Of a stretch of DNA of 64,000 nt, positions 21,713 to 30,861 are shown in pieces. Each line of letters begins with the position of its first letter. Within the stretch, counting starts at the first letter, position 1. Source of the stretch: an uncultured Sedimentitalea sp. (lineage in GTDB: Bacteria; Pseudomonadota; Alphaproteobacteria; Rhodobacterales; Rhodobacteraceae); assembly GCA_947504115.1 (NCBI GenBank), contig CANNGH010000009.1, positions 52,117 through 116,116 of the forward strand, read 5' to 3'. The position numbers and the translations under genes are program-made. The notes beneath the pieces were generated by a model. It saw only the letters and a list, made by a program, of their open reading frames with translations. It had not been told where the DNA came from and did not search any database.

Positions 21713-22761
21713 CCAAGAAACGCCGGGTTTTCGACATCGAATTCGACGATGCCGAACCGACTGTCCCCGCGGGGACACAAGAGGCGCGGCGCGGCCCGAT
21801 GGCCACCGCGATCAGCGAAAACGCCGACGCGCTGACCGCAAGGCAACAGGCCGAGGCCGCGATCCGCATGGAAAACGACGCGCTGGCGCATGAACATGTG
21901 CGGCTGAAAAAGGCCGGGCTGATCACCGACCTGATCCCGGTGGGCGAGGTGCGCACAGACAAGCTGACCCGCGACCGGACGGCTGGCCGCGATGACGAGA
22001 TCGACGAGTTGAAAAGCTCGATCCGCAGCATCGGCCTGTCCAATCCCATCCGCGTCGAAAAGCTGGACGACGGATATGAACTGATCCAGGGCTACCGGCG
22101 TCTGACCGCGTTCCGCGAACTGTTCGAGGAAACCGGCGACGAGGCCTACGCCCGGATTCCCGCCGGCATCAACGCGGCGGGCGAGCATCTGGAAAAGCTG
22201 TATCGCCGGATGGTCGATGAAAACCTCGTGCGGCGCGGCGTGTCCTTCGGCGAGATGGCGCAATTGGCCATCGCGTATCGCTGCGAGGATCCCAATGTCG
22301 AAAGCTACGATCACGCGGTCGAGATCCTGTTCGCCTCGTCAGGCCGCCAGCGGCGCAGCTATATCAAGCAGTTCGTGCGGCTGATCGTGCAGATGGGCGA
22401 CCACCTGCAACATCTCGAAGCGATCCCGCGCGCGCTGGGTCAGAGCCTGCTGAAACGCATCGACGAGCAGCCCGACCAGATCCGCCACCTGGCGCAGCGG
22501 CTGGAGCGCGAACCCGAACGCGGCATCGAGGACGAGGCGCGCATCCTCAAGGCGTTCATGGCCGAGAAACCGGCACGGCCGAAATCCTCGGTGCCCAAAA
22601 CCGCCAAGACGACCTTTCGCATGTCGCGCCCCGAAGGCATGGCCAAATGCACCGCCGCCGATGGCCGCGTCGAATTGCAACTCGACCGCGATTTTTCCCT
22701 GCTCAAGCGGCAACGGCTGGAGGCGGCGGTGCAGGCATTCTTCGACGCTCTGGACGAATAG
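21709..22761 (+). CDS. parB: ParB/RepB-type partition protein
   Basis: 350 aa. It is the centromere-binding protein of the parAB system. A variable basic and acidic N-terminus precedes the ParB/Srx domain: D-D-E-I-D-E-L-K-S-S-I, then I-Q-G-Y-R-R-L-T-A-F-R (equivalent of the G-E-R-R-x-R-A box, here with Tyr for Glu) and E-N-L-V-R-R-G-V-S-F-G-E-M (the E-N-x-x-R box). A helix-turn-helix region and a C-terminal dimerisation segment follow. The ATGA overlap with parA shows one transcript. Residues 19-23 are V-P-A-G-T, encoded by the third palindrome copy. Confidence 0.92.
   Translation: MTKKRRVFDIEFDDAEPTVPAGTQEARRGPMATAISENADALTARQQAEAAIRMENDALAHEHVRLKKAGLITDLIPVGEVRTDKLTRDRTAGRDDEIDELKSSIRSIGLSNPIRVEKLDDGYELIQGYRRLTAFRELFEETGDEAYARIPAGINAAGEHLEKLYRRMVDENLVRRGVSFGEMAQLAIAYRCEDPNVESYDHAVEILFASSGRQRRSYIKQFVRLIVQMGDHLQHLEAIPRALGQSLLKRIDEQPDQIRHLAQRLEREPERGIEDEARILKAFMAEKPARPKSSVPKTAKTTFRMSRPEGMAKCTAADGRVELQLDRDFSLLKRQRLEAAVQAFFDALDE
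21762..21777. promoter_or_regulatory. Candidate parS palindrome, copy 3 (inside parB)
   Basis: TGTCCCCGCGGGGACA near the 5' end of parB, read in the same phase as the parA copy (V-P-A-G-T). Confidence 0.65.
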
Positions 22762-23002
22762 GGCAGGGGACACCCGCCGGTTCCGCCTCTGGCGTGCTGT
22801 TTGCCGGCCAATGCGCGGCGGGACCGGCCGTCTGCCAATCTATCGTGATAAGCGCACATTATCGGAAGTAACGGGGAGAAGTTCCTGATGCTTGAGTGGC
22901 GATCAAATAGGTGCCATATTGCGCGTTACAGAAATAAAATCAAGATTCAAAAAGACAGATCAGAGGGCGCGCGCGACAGTACGCGTTCCCGATAGAGTCA
23001 TC

Positions 23003-23018
23003 AACCGGCGATCCGGTT
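23003..23018 (-). terminator. Short hairpin at the end of the ABC transporter operon
   Basis: AACCGG (23003-23008) and CCGGTT (23013-23018) pair around a 4-base loop and run up to the stop codon of the ATPase gene. No T-run follows, so termination is uncertain. The remaining 22762-23002 between parB and this point holds no gene that I can support. Confidence 0.35.
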
Positions 23019-23794
23019 CAGATCACGTTGCGCTCGTGATAGGTGCGCAGGAAGGACTGGATGCGCGGGTCTTCGGGCTCGCGCAGGATGCGGGCGGGGG
23101 CATCGACGCCGACCAGCTCGCCGGCATCGAGGAACGCCACCTGATCGGCGACATGGGCGGCAAAGCCCATCTCGTGCGTGACCACCACCATGGTCATGCC
23201 GCCCGCGGCCAGTGCCTTCATCACGTTCAGCACCTCGCCCACCAGTTCGGGGTCCAGCGCGCTGGTCGGTTCGTCGAACAGCATCAGCCGCGGGTCCATC
23301 GCCACCGCGCGCGCGATTGCGACGCGCTGCTGCTGCCCGCCCGACAGGCGCGCGGGGTGGTTGGCCATGCGATCCGACAGCCCCACGCGGTCCAGCGCCT
23401 GCGCGGCGCGCTCCATCGCCTCGGCCTTGCGCAGGCCGCGCACACGGCGCAGCCCCTCGGCGACGTTTTCCTGCGCGGTCATGTGCGGCCACAGGTTGAA
23501 CTGCTGGAACACCATGCCGATGGTGCTGCGCATCTGGCGCAGTTTCCGGCGCGACATGCGGCGCCCGCCGGGGGTTTCATAACCGATCAGCTTGCCGTCG
23601 ATCAGCACCTCGCCGGAATCGTATTCCTCGAGGAAGTTGATGCAGCGCAGCAGCGACGACTTGCCCGACCCGGACGGCCCGATCAGGCAGGTGACCTTGC
23701 CCGGCGGGATCGACAGGTCGATGTCCTTGAGCGCGTGGAAATCGCCGTAATATTTGTTGACCTTGCGGATCTCGACAGAGGAAGCCTCGACCAT
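23018..23794 (-). CDS. Polar amino acid ABC transporter, ATP-binding subunit
   Basis: 258 aa, HisP/GlnQ type. It powers import across the inner membrane together with the two permeases upstream. Walker A is G-P-S-G-S-G-K-S-S-L (about 36-45), the signature is L-S-G-G-Q-Q-Q-R-V-A, Walker B is L-M-L-F-D-E-P-T-S-A-L-D and the switch is V-V-T-H-E-M-G-F-A. The phrase V-F-Q-Q-F-N-L-W-P-H is typical of amino-acid importers. GAAAGGAGCTGAA precedes the ATG, 1 bp after the permease stop. The hut neighbourhood suggests histidine or a related compound, but the substrate is not readable. Confidence 0.92.
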   Translation of the reverse strand: MVEASSVEIRKVNKYYGDFHALKDIDLSIPPGKVTCLIGPSGSGKSSLLRCINFLEEYDSGEVLIDGKLIGYETPGGRRMSRRKLRQMRSTIGMVFQQFNLWPHMTAQENVAEGLRRVRGLRKAEAMERAAQALDRVGLSDRMANHPARLSGGQQQRVAIARAVAMDPRLMLFDEPTSALDPELVGEVLNVMKALAAGGMTMVVVTHEMGFAAHVADQVAFLDAGELVGVDAPARILREPEDPRIQSFLRTYHERNVI

Positions 23795-23795
23795 T

Positions 23796-24461
23796 TCAGC
23801 TCCTTTCGATCAGGTGGCGGGTGATGCGCCGTTCAAGACGGCGGCCAAGGCGCGAAATCACCTCGACGAAACCCCAGAAGAACAGCGCCAGCGCGAGATA
23901 CCCTTCGAGGTAGGTGAAGGTCATCGTGGCCATGTATTGCGTCTGATACATCAGCTCGGGCACGGTGATGATGGACAGGATCACGGTTTCCTTGGTCAGG
24001 ATGATCGAGAAATTGACCAGCGCGGGCAGGGCCGAGACCAGCCCGACCGGCAGCAGGATGCGCCGCACGATGGCCAGTTCGGGCATGCCGATGGCGCGGC
24101 CGGCCTCGATCAGGCCCAGCGGAACGGCGCGGAAGGCCGAGCGGAAGATCTCGGCGAAATAGGGGCTGCCGTAGATGGTCAGCCCCAGCAGACCGGCGGG
24201 CAGGGGGTCCAGCCGCAGCCCGATCATCGGGCCGCCGTAATAGAGCAGGAACAGCTGCACCAGGAACGGCGTGCCACGGATCACTTCGATATAGGTCTGA
24301 AGCACCCAGCGCACGCTGCGCCCGCCATAGCGCTGCGCCACCGCGATCAACAATCCCAGCGCGGCACCGAGGACGGTGCCCAGCAGCCAGCACAGGATGG
24401 TCAGGCCAAATCCCGACAGCAGGCGCGGGCCATATTCGGCGAAGATCGAGACATCCATCAC
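23796..24461 (-). CDS. Polar amino acid ABC transporter, permease subunit
   Basis: 221 aa, HisM/HisQ type (BPD_transp_1). It has about five transmembrane segments. The coupling-loop region is E-I-F-R-S-A-F-R-A-V-P-L-G-L-I-E-A-G-R-A, the EAA motif that contacts the ATPase. The start overlaps the stop of the second permease as ATGA. Confidence 0.9.
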   Translation of the reverse strand: MMDVSIFAEYGPRLLSGFGLTILCWLLGTVLGAALGLLIAVAQRYGGRSVRWVLQTYIEVIRGTPFLVQLFLLYYGGPMIGLRLDPLPAGLLGLTIYGSPYFAEIFRSAFRAVPLGLIEAGRAIGMPELAIVRRILLPVGLVSALPALVNFSIILTKETVILSIITVPELMYQTQYMATMTFTYLEGYLALALFFWGFVEVISRLGRRLERRITRHLIERS

Positions 24462-25105
24462 ACGGCCATCCTGTGTTCAAGCCAGCGCCCCAGCGCGGCA
24501 AGGCAGAGGTTGATCACCAGATAGAGGCAGGCAGCGGCCAGGTACGCCTCGAGCGGGCGAAAGGTGACGCCGGCCTGCGCCTGGCTGGCGCGGGTGATTT
24601 CCATGACCCCCACGACCGACACCAGCGAGGACGCCTTGACCAGCAGGATCAGCTCGTTGATCAGTTGCGGGATCGACAGTGCGACGGCCTGCGGCAGGAT
24701 GATTCGGGTCCAGGTGTCGCGGGGGCGCATTCCGATGGCGATGGCGGCCTCGGTCTGGCCCCGGGGCAGGGCAAGGATCGCACCGCGCCAGATTTCCGAG
24801 ATATAGGCCGAGGCGACAATGGCCGTCGTCACCACCGCCGCCACGATGGCGGGAACGTTGATCCCGATCACCGGCAGCAGAAAGAACACCACCAGCAACT
24901 GCACCAGCATCGGGACGCCGCGCAGATAGCTGACCCAGAGCGCCGCGACGGTGCGTGCCGCGCGCGACTTCGACAGCGCCAGCACACAGACGAAGGCGCC
25001 GATCACCAGCCCCAGCGCGATGCCGAGACCCGACACCAGCAGCGTGTAGCGCGCCGCCAGCGTCAGTGGCCAGAAGGCGTCAAGAAAGGTCGACAGGGAA
25101 AACAT
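24458..25105 (-). CDS. Polar amino acid ABC transporter, permease subunit
   Basis: 215 aa, HisM/HisQ type. The EAA loop is E-I-W-R-G-A-I-L-A-L-P-R-G-Q-T-E-A-A-I-A, with hydrophobic segments around it. It would pair with the permease at 23796 as a heterodimer. It lies 70 bp downstream of the binding-protein gene; that gap holds a strong hairpin (25129-25153). Confidence 0.9.
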   Translation of the reverse strand: MFSLSTFLDAFWPLTLAARYTLLVSGLGIALGLVIGAFVCVLALSKSRAARTVAALWVSYLRGVPMLVQLLVVFFLLPVIGINVPAIVAAVVTTAIVASAYISEIWRGAILALPRGQTEAAIAIGMRPRDTWTRIILPQAVALSIPQLINELILLVKASSLVSVVGVMEITRASQAQAGVTFRPLEAYLAAACLYLVINLCLAALGRWLEHRMAV

Positions 25106-25128
25106 CTTTCCTACCCGCGGTTGGGGTT

Positions 25129-25153
25129 GCGGGCAGAGGGTGCCTCTGCCCGC
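25129..25153 (-). terminator. Hairpin between binding-protein and permease genes
   Basis: GCGGGCAGAGG (25129-25139) and CCTCTGCCCGC (25143-25153) form a perfect 11-bp stem with a 3-base loop. No T-run follows on the minus strand. In ABC operons such hairpins commonly stabilise the binding-protein mRNA or attenuate read-through, giving more binding protein than permease. That role is inferred here. Confidence 0.6.
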
Positions 25154-25175
25154 ATTCGGCCATCAGCCGTTGTCA

Positions 25176-25991
25176 TCAGGATCCGGGCACTTCGCGGGGC
25201 AGTTCCGTATAGGCGCCCAGCCATTTTTCCTGGATTTCCTTGACGCGGCCGTCATCGGTCATCTTCAGCAGGGCGTCGTTGATCGCGGCGGCCAGGCTGG
25301 CACTGTCCTCGCCGGGGCGCAGCACCCAGCCGAAATAGGTCGGCTCGCCGAATTGCGCCGGCTCGAACAGCGCGAATTGTTCCGGCCGCGCCTTGACCAG
25401 CGTGGTGGCGTTGGGCATCGAGGCCGCCACCGCGTCCAGCCGCCCGGCGCCCAGATCGGCAAAGGCTTCGTCGTTGGTGCCGTATTCCTTGATGGTGATA
25501 CCGCCGAGGCTGTCGCCGAATGTCTGCAACTGCTTGAACTGCGCCGTGCCTTGCTGGACGCCCACGGTCTTGCCGGCGATGTCCTCGGGCTTGACCAGAT
25601 CCGAACCGGCCGGCTTGATCAGCGACACGGTCGCATCCGCGATCGGCAGGGTGAAGGTGTACCGCTCAAGCCGTTCGGGGGTGATGGTGACGGGGGCGAT
25701 GACGATGTCGAACTTGCCGACTTCCAGCCCCGGCAGTTCAGCGGTCCAGGGGATGTCCTGATAGACCGGCGTGACGCCCAGTTCGGCGGTCACGCCGTCG
25801 AACAGGTCCTTGGTCATGCCCTGATATTCGCCGTCGACGATCATGTCGAAGGGCGCATAATGCATGTCGGTCGCGGTCACGATCTTGCCCGCTTCCTGCA
25901 CATCGGCAAGCTGGTCGGCCATTGCCGGTGCGGCCAGCGACAGCGCTGACAGCCCGAACAGTGCGGCCGTGAAGGTTGTGGTCAGTTTCAT
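25176..25991 (-). CDS. Periplasmic solute-binding protein of the polar amino acid ABC transporter
   Basis: 271 aa. The signal peptide is M-K-L-T-T-T-F-T-A-A-L-F-G-L and ends near A-P-A-M-A-D. The SBP family 3 fold is visible: Y-A-P-F-D-M-I-V-D-G-E-Y-Q-G-M-T-K-D-L near the mature N-terminus, then F-D-I-V-I-A-P-V-T-I-T-P-E-R and A-G-K-T-V-G-V-Q-Q-G-T. GGGAGAG precedes the ATG. It is the first gene of the transporter set and lies 90 bp after hutU, behind a T-tailed hairpin. Confidence 0.9.
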   Translation of the reverse strand: MKLTTTFTAALFGLSALSLAAPAMADQLADVQEAGKIVTATDMHYAPFDMIVDGEYQGMTKDLFDGVTAELGVTPVYQDIPWTAELPGLEVGKFDIVIAPVTITPERLERYTFTLPIADATVSLIKPAGSDLVKPEDIAGKTVGVQQGTAQFKQLQTFGDSLGGITIKEYGTNDEAFADLGAGRLDAVAASMPNATTLVKARPEQFALFEPAQFGEPTYFGWVLRPGEDSASLAAAINDALLKMTDDGRVKEIQEKWLGAYTELPREVPGS

Positions 25992-26010
25992 GGTTTTTCT
26001 CTCCCTATTG

Positions 26011-26031
26011 AAAACCGGCGAATATCGCCGG
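26011..26031 (-). terminator. Rho-independent-like hairpin between hutU and the transporter genes
   Basis: On the minus strand CCGGCGA, loop TAT, TCGCCGG forms a perfect 7-bp stem followed by TTTT (26014-26011). It lies about 20 bp before the binding-protein ATG, so it may end or attenuate the hut transcript while leaving some read-through. Confidence 0.6.
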
Positions 26032-26081
26032 CGCAGTCTGGCGCAAGCCGCGCCGCCGGTAAACAGCGGCGCGGGCGCTTT

Positions 26082-27761
<1,680 letters not shown>

Positions 27762-27773
27762 GTCTGTCTCCGA

Positions 27774-28928
27774 TCAGGCCAGCATGTTGCCGGAAATGAT
27801 GATGCGCTGGATTTCGCTGGATCCCTCGTAGATCCGCATGATGCGCAGGTCGCGGTTGATGCGCTCGACGGGGAAATCGCTGGTGTAGCCATAGCCGCCA
27901 TGCAGTTGCAGCGCGGTGTCGGCGATGCGTCCGGCGGATTCGGACGCGGCCAGCTTGGCCATGGAGGACGCCAGCGAGAACCGCGCGCCTGTCTTGTGCG
28001 CCGCCTCGCGTTGCCGTGCTGCGTCCTGCGCCAGCAGCAGGGCCGAGCGGAACGCGACGCCCATATCCGCGATCATCCACGCGATGCCCTGTCGTGCGGA
28101 CAGCGCCTGACCGCCGATCACCCGGTCCTTGGCATAGGCGATGGCCGAATTCATCGCGGCCTCGGCCATCCCGAGACATTGCGCGGCGACCTCGATGCGG
28201 CCATTGTCCAGCACCTGCATGGCGGTGCGGAACCCGCGCCCTTCCTCGCCCAGCAGCGCGGTTTCGGGCAGGTGGCAGTCCAGCGCCAGCGTGAACACAT
28301 GGCCGCCCTTCAGCCCCATGGTCCGTTCCGGCGGGCCGACGTCGAACCCCTTCGTGTCCTTGGGCAGGATGAAGGCCGAGATGCCGCGATGCCCCTTGTC
28401 GGGGTCGGTCACGGCATAGACCACCAGAAAATCCGCCACACCCCCGTTCGAGATGAAGCATTTGGACCCTTTCAGGTGCCAGCCGCCCTCCACGCGTCGG
28501 GCGCGGGTCTTCATGTCGGCGGGGTCGGACCCGGCGCTGGGTTCGGTCAGCGCGAAGGCGCCCAACGCCTCGCCGCTGGCCGCGCGCGGCAGCCAGTCCT
28601 GCTTTTGCGCCTCGGTCCCGCCCAGCAGGATCGAATCCGTCGCCAGATAATGCGCCGTCATCGCCGAGGCGGTGGACCCGCAGGCCCCTGCCACGATCGC
28701 GACCGTCCGCAACAGCGCGGGGGCGGAAATGCCGCTGCCGCCGTATTCCTCGGGCAGGTTCGCGCCCATCATCCCGGCCTCGGCCAGCACCTTCAGCTGG
28801 TCGTGGACGAAGGTGCCGGTGGCGTCGGTTTCGGCGGCTTTCGGCGCGATCCGCTCGGCGCAGATGCGGTCCAGCAGGTCGCAGAACAGCCGCTCGTCCT
28901 CGTCCAGCATGTGCCAGTCGTCGCTCAT
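27774..28928 (-). CDS. Acyl-CoA dehydrogenase embedded in the hut operon
   Basis: 384 aa, the usual length for short/medium-chain enzymes. It is an FAD-dependent enzyme that introduces an alpha,beta double bond in an acyl-CoA and passes electrons to ETF. Seen are the FAD-binding segment F-A-L-T-E-P-S-A-G-S-D-P, K-C-F-I-S-N-G-G, the C-terminal L-H-G-G-Y-G-Y and the catalytic-base motif R-I-Y-E-G-S-S-E-I-Q-R. Glu after Tyr in that motif fits the SCAD/MCAD-type base and not glutaryl-CoA dehydrogenase. It overlaps the CoA-transferase stop by ATGA, so the pair should act together. Because hutU follows, the product could be urocanoyl-CoA or another compound tied to histidine breakdown (inference). 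Confidence 0.9.
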   Translation of the reverse strand: MSDDWHMLDEDERLFCDLLDRICAERIAPKAAETDATGTFVHDQLKVLAEAGMMGANLPEEYGGSGISAPALLRTVAIVAGACGSTASAMTAHYLATDSILLGGTEAQKQDWLPRAASGEALGAFALTEPSAGSDPADMKTRARRVEGGWHLKGSKCFISNGGVADFLVVYAVTDPDKGHRGISAFILPKDTKGFDVGPPERTMGLKGGHVFTLALDCHLPETALLGEEGRGFRTAMQVLDNGRIEVAAQCLGMAEAAMNSAIAYAKDRVIGGQALSARQGIAWMIADMGVAFRSALLLAQDAARQREAAHKTGARFSLASSMAKLAASESAGRIADTALQLHGGYGYTSDFPVERINRDLRIMRIYEGSSEIQRIIISGNMLA

Positions 28929-30073
28929 GTCGTGGCCTCCAGTCCCAGGTCGCGCAGAATGGTGGCGCGGTCGGCGCCCAGTTGCGGGGCGGCGGTGGCC
29001 GAGACCGGTTTTTCGCCGTTGAAGCGCACCGGCTGACCGACCACCGGCGCCTGTCCCAGCACGGCATGGGGCAGGGGGGTGACCAGCCCGCGCGCGATGG
29101 CGTGGGGGTTGTCGGCCGCCTGCGCGATGTCCCAGATCGGTGCCGCCGGCAGACCCGCGCCCGAGAGCGCCGCGATGGCCTGTTCGGTGGAATGCTGCCG
29201 CGACCAGTCCTCGATCAGCGCCTTCAGCGCCGGCTCGTGCGCGGTGCGGGTTTCGTCGGTGGCAAAGCGCGGATCCTGCGCCGCCTCGGGCGCGCCGATC
29301 AGCGTGGCGAGCGCCGAGAATTGCCGCGGGTTCAGCACCGCGATGACGACCTGCCCATCGCGTGTCGCGAAACAGCCGAACGGGGTCGAAAGCGGGTGGC
29401 GGTTGCCGACCCGCGCGGGCAGTTGCCCGGCATAGAGATGCAGTGCGTGGCTGGTCGTCAGCATGGAAAACAGCGCGTCATACATCGCCACATCCAGCGC
29501 GGCGCCCTGTCCGGTCCGATCACGATTGACCAGTGCCGCCATGATCGACCAGCCCGCGAACAGCCCGGCGATCAGGTCGGCCATGCTTTCGCCGGTTTTC
29601 AGCGGTTCGCCGCCTTCCTCGCCGGTGCCGGCCATCAGCCCCGACATCGCCTGCACCACCAGATCATAGGCCGGCAGGTCGCGGAACGGCCCGTCCTGCC
29701 CGAAGCCGGAAATGGAACAATAGATCAGCCGGGGGTTGCGCGCGCGCAGCGTATCCGCCCCCAGCCCCAGCCGCGCGGCGACACCGGGGCGGAAGTTTTC
29801 CACCACCACATCGACGCGCGTGGCGATGTCCTGGGCCAGTTCCAGATCGGCGGGATCCTTCAGGTCCAGCACAAGGCTTTTCTTGCCGCGATTGTTCAGG
29901 GCGAACAGCGCGCTTTCGCCGTCCTTGAACGGGCCGATATGGCGGTAATCGTCGCCCGCAGGAGATTCCAGCTTGATGATCTCGGCCCCCAGATCCGCCA
30001 GCAGCGCCGTGCAATAGGGCCCCGACAGGACGCGGGTCATGTCCAGAACCTTGAGTCCCTCCAGCGGTTTCAT
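28925..30073 (-). CDS. Class III (CaiB/BaiF) CoA-transferase embedded in the hut operon
   Basis: 382 aa. Family members move CoA between carboxylic acids through an aspartyl-CoA thioester. The N-terminus has L-D-M-T-R-V-L-S-G-P-Y-C and L-G-A-E-I-I-K-L-E. The catalytic-Asp region is P-A-Y-D-L-V-V-Q-A-M-S-G-L-M, and G-G-E-P-L-K-T-G follows. It overlaps hutG (upstream) and the dehydrogenase (downstream) by ATGA, which is unusually strong coupling for a gene outside the classical hut set. The donor and acceptor acids are unknown. A self-sufficient cycle with the dehydrogenase, exchanging CoA between saturated substrate and unsaturated product, is possible. Confidence 0.9.
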   Translation of the reverse strand: MKPLEGLKVLDMTRVLSGPYCTALLADLGAEIIKLESPAGDDYRHIGPFKDGESALFALNNRGKKSLVLDLKDPADLELAQDIATRVDVVVENFRPGVAARLGLGADTLRARNPRLIYCSISGFGQDGPFRDLPAYDLVVQAMSGLMAGTGEEGGEPLKTGESMADLIAGLFAGWSIMAALVNRDRTGQGAALDVAMYDALFSMLTTSHALHLYAGQLPARVGNRHPLSTPFGCFATRDGQVVIAVLNPRQFSALATLIGAPEAAQDPRFATDETRTAHEPALKALIEDWSRQHSTEQAIAALSGAGLPAAPIWDIAQAADNPHAIARGLVTPLPHAVLGQAPVVGQPVRFNGEKPVSATAAPQLGADRATILRDLGLEATT

Positions 30074-30861
30074 GTCGGCATCTCCCCTGCCAATGCCTCG
30101 ATCCGCGTCAGGATCGCGCGCAGATGCACCCGCAGCGCCTCGGCCTTGGCCGGGTCATAGGCAAAGGGCGGGGCTTCGGTCGCGAGATACGTGGATTGCG
30201 CCAGTTCCATCTGGATGGCGTGAACCCCGGTTTCGGGGCGCCCGTAATGGCGCGTGGTCCAGCCGCCCTTGAAACGGCCGTTCAGCACCCAAGCGCGGTC
30301 GGTCGCTGCCGCGACATCGCACGCGGCGGCCTCGATGGCCGGTGCGCAGGAGGTGCCATTGGCGGTGCCGATGTTGAAATCGGGCAGCGTGCCCTCGAAC
30401 AGGAACGGAATGACCGAGCGGATCGAGTGGCAATCATAGAGGATCGCCACCCCGTGACGCGCCTGCACCCGCGCGATTTCCGCCGCCAGAGCGGCGTGAT
30501 AGGGGGCGTGGAACCGCGCCTTGCGGGCGGCGATATCCTCGGGCGTGGGCTCGTCGGTCCAGATCGGTTCTCCGTCGAAATCGGTCAGCGGCACCAGCCC
30601 GGTGGTGTTCTGCCCCGGATAAAGGCTCGCGTCGTCCGGTCCCCGGTTCGCGTCGATCACATAGCGGTGAAAGGTCGCGCGCACGCTCGTCACGTCGGGC
30701 AAAAGCCCGTCATAGAGCCGGTCGATATGCCAGTCCGTATCGGCCAGCAGCCGACCGCGCTGGTTCAGCCGGGCCATGATCTCGTCGGGCAGGAACGTGC
30801 CGGTATGCGGCAGGCCCAGAATGACCGGGCCGTCGCCCCGAACGATCTCGACCGGAGTCAT
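30070..30861 (-). CDS. hutG: N-formylglutamate deformylase (amidohydrolase)
   Basis: 263 aa from the ATG at 30861, which overlaps the hutH stop as ATGA; the open frame upstream of it only mirrors hutH. It hydrolyses N-formylglutamate to glutamate and formate, the last step of the HutF route. Seen are [11 protein letters not shown] near the N-terminus, D-A-N-R-G, the metal/active-site L-Y-D-C-H-S-I-R-S, and G-T-A-N-G-T-S-C. With hutF in the window, the complete five-step pathway is present. Confidence 0.92.
   Translation of the reverse strand: MTPVEIVRGDGPVILGLPHTGTFLPDEIMARLNQRGRLLADTDWHIDRLYDGLLPDVTSVRATFHRYVIDANRGPDDASLYPGQNTTGLVPLTDFDGEPIWTDEPTPEDIAARKARFHAPYHAALAAEIARVQARHGVAILYDCHSIRSVIPFLFEGTLPDFNIGTANGTSCAPAIEAAACDVAAATDRAWVLNGRFKGGWTTRHYGRPETGVHAIQMELAQSTYLATEAPPFAYDPAKAEALRVHLRAILTRIEALAGEMPT

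Noticed and set aside
27774..28928. Glutaryl-CoA dehydrogenase as identity of the hut-linked dehydrogenase
   Set aside because: The C-terminal catalytic motif is Y-E-G-S-S-E-I-Q, as in SCAD/MCAD-type enzymes; the pattern expected near the active site of glutaryl-CoA dehydrogenase is missing.
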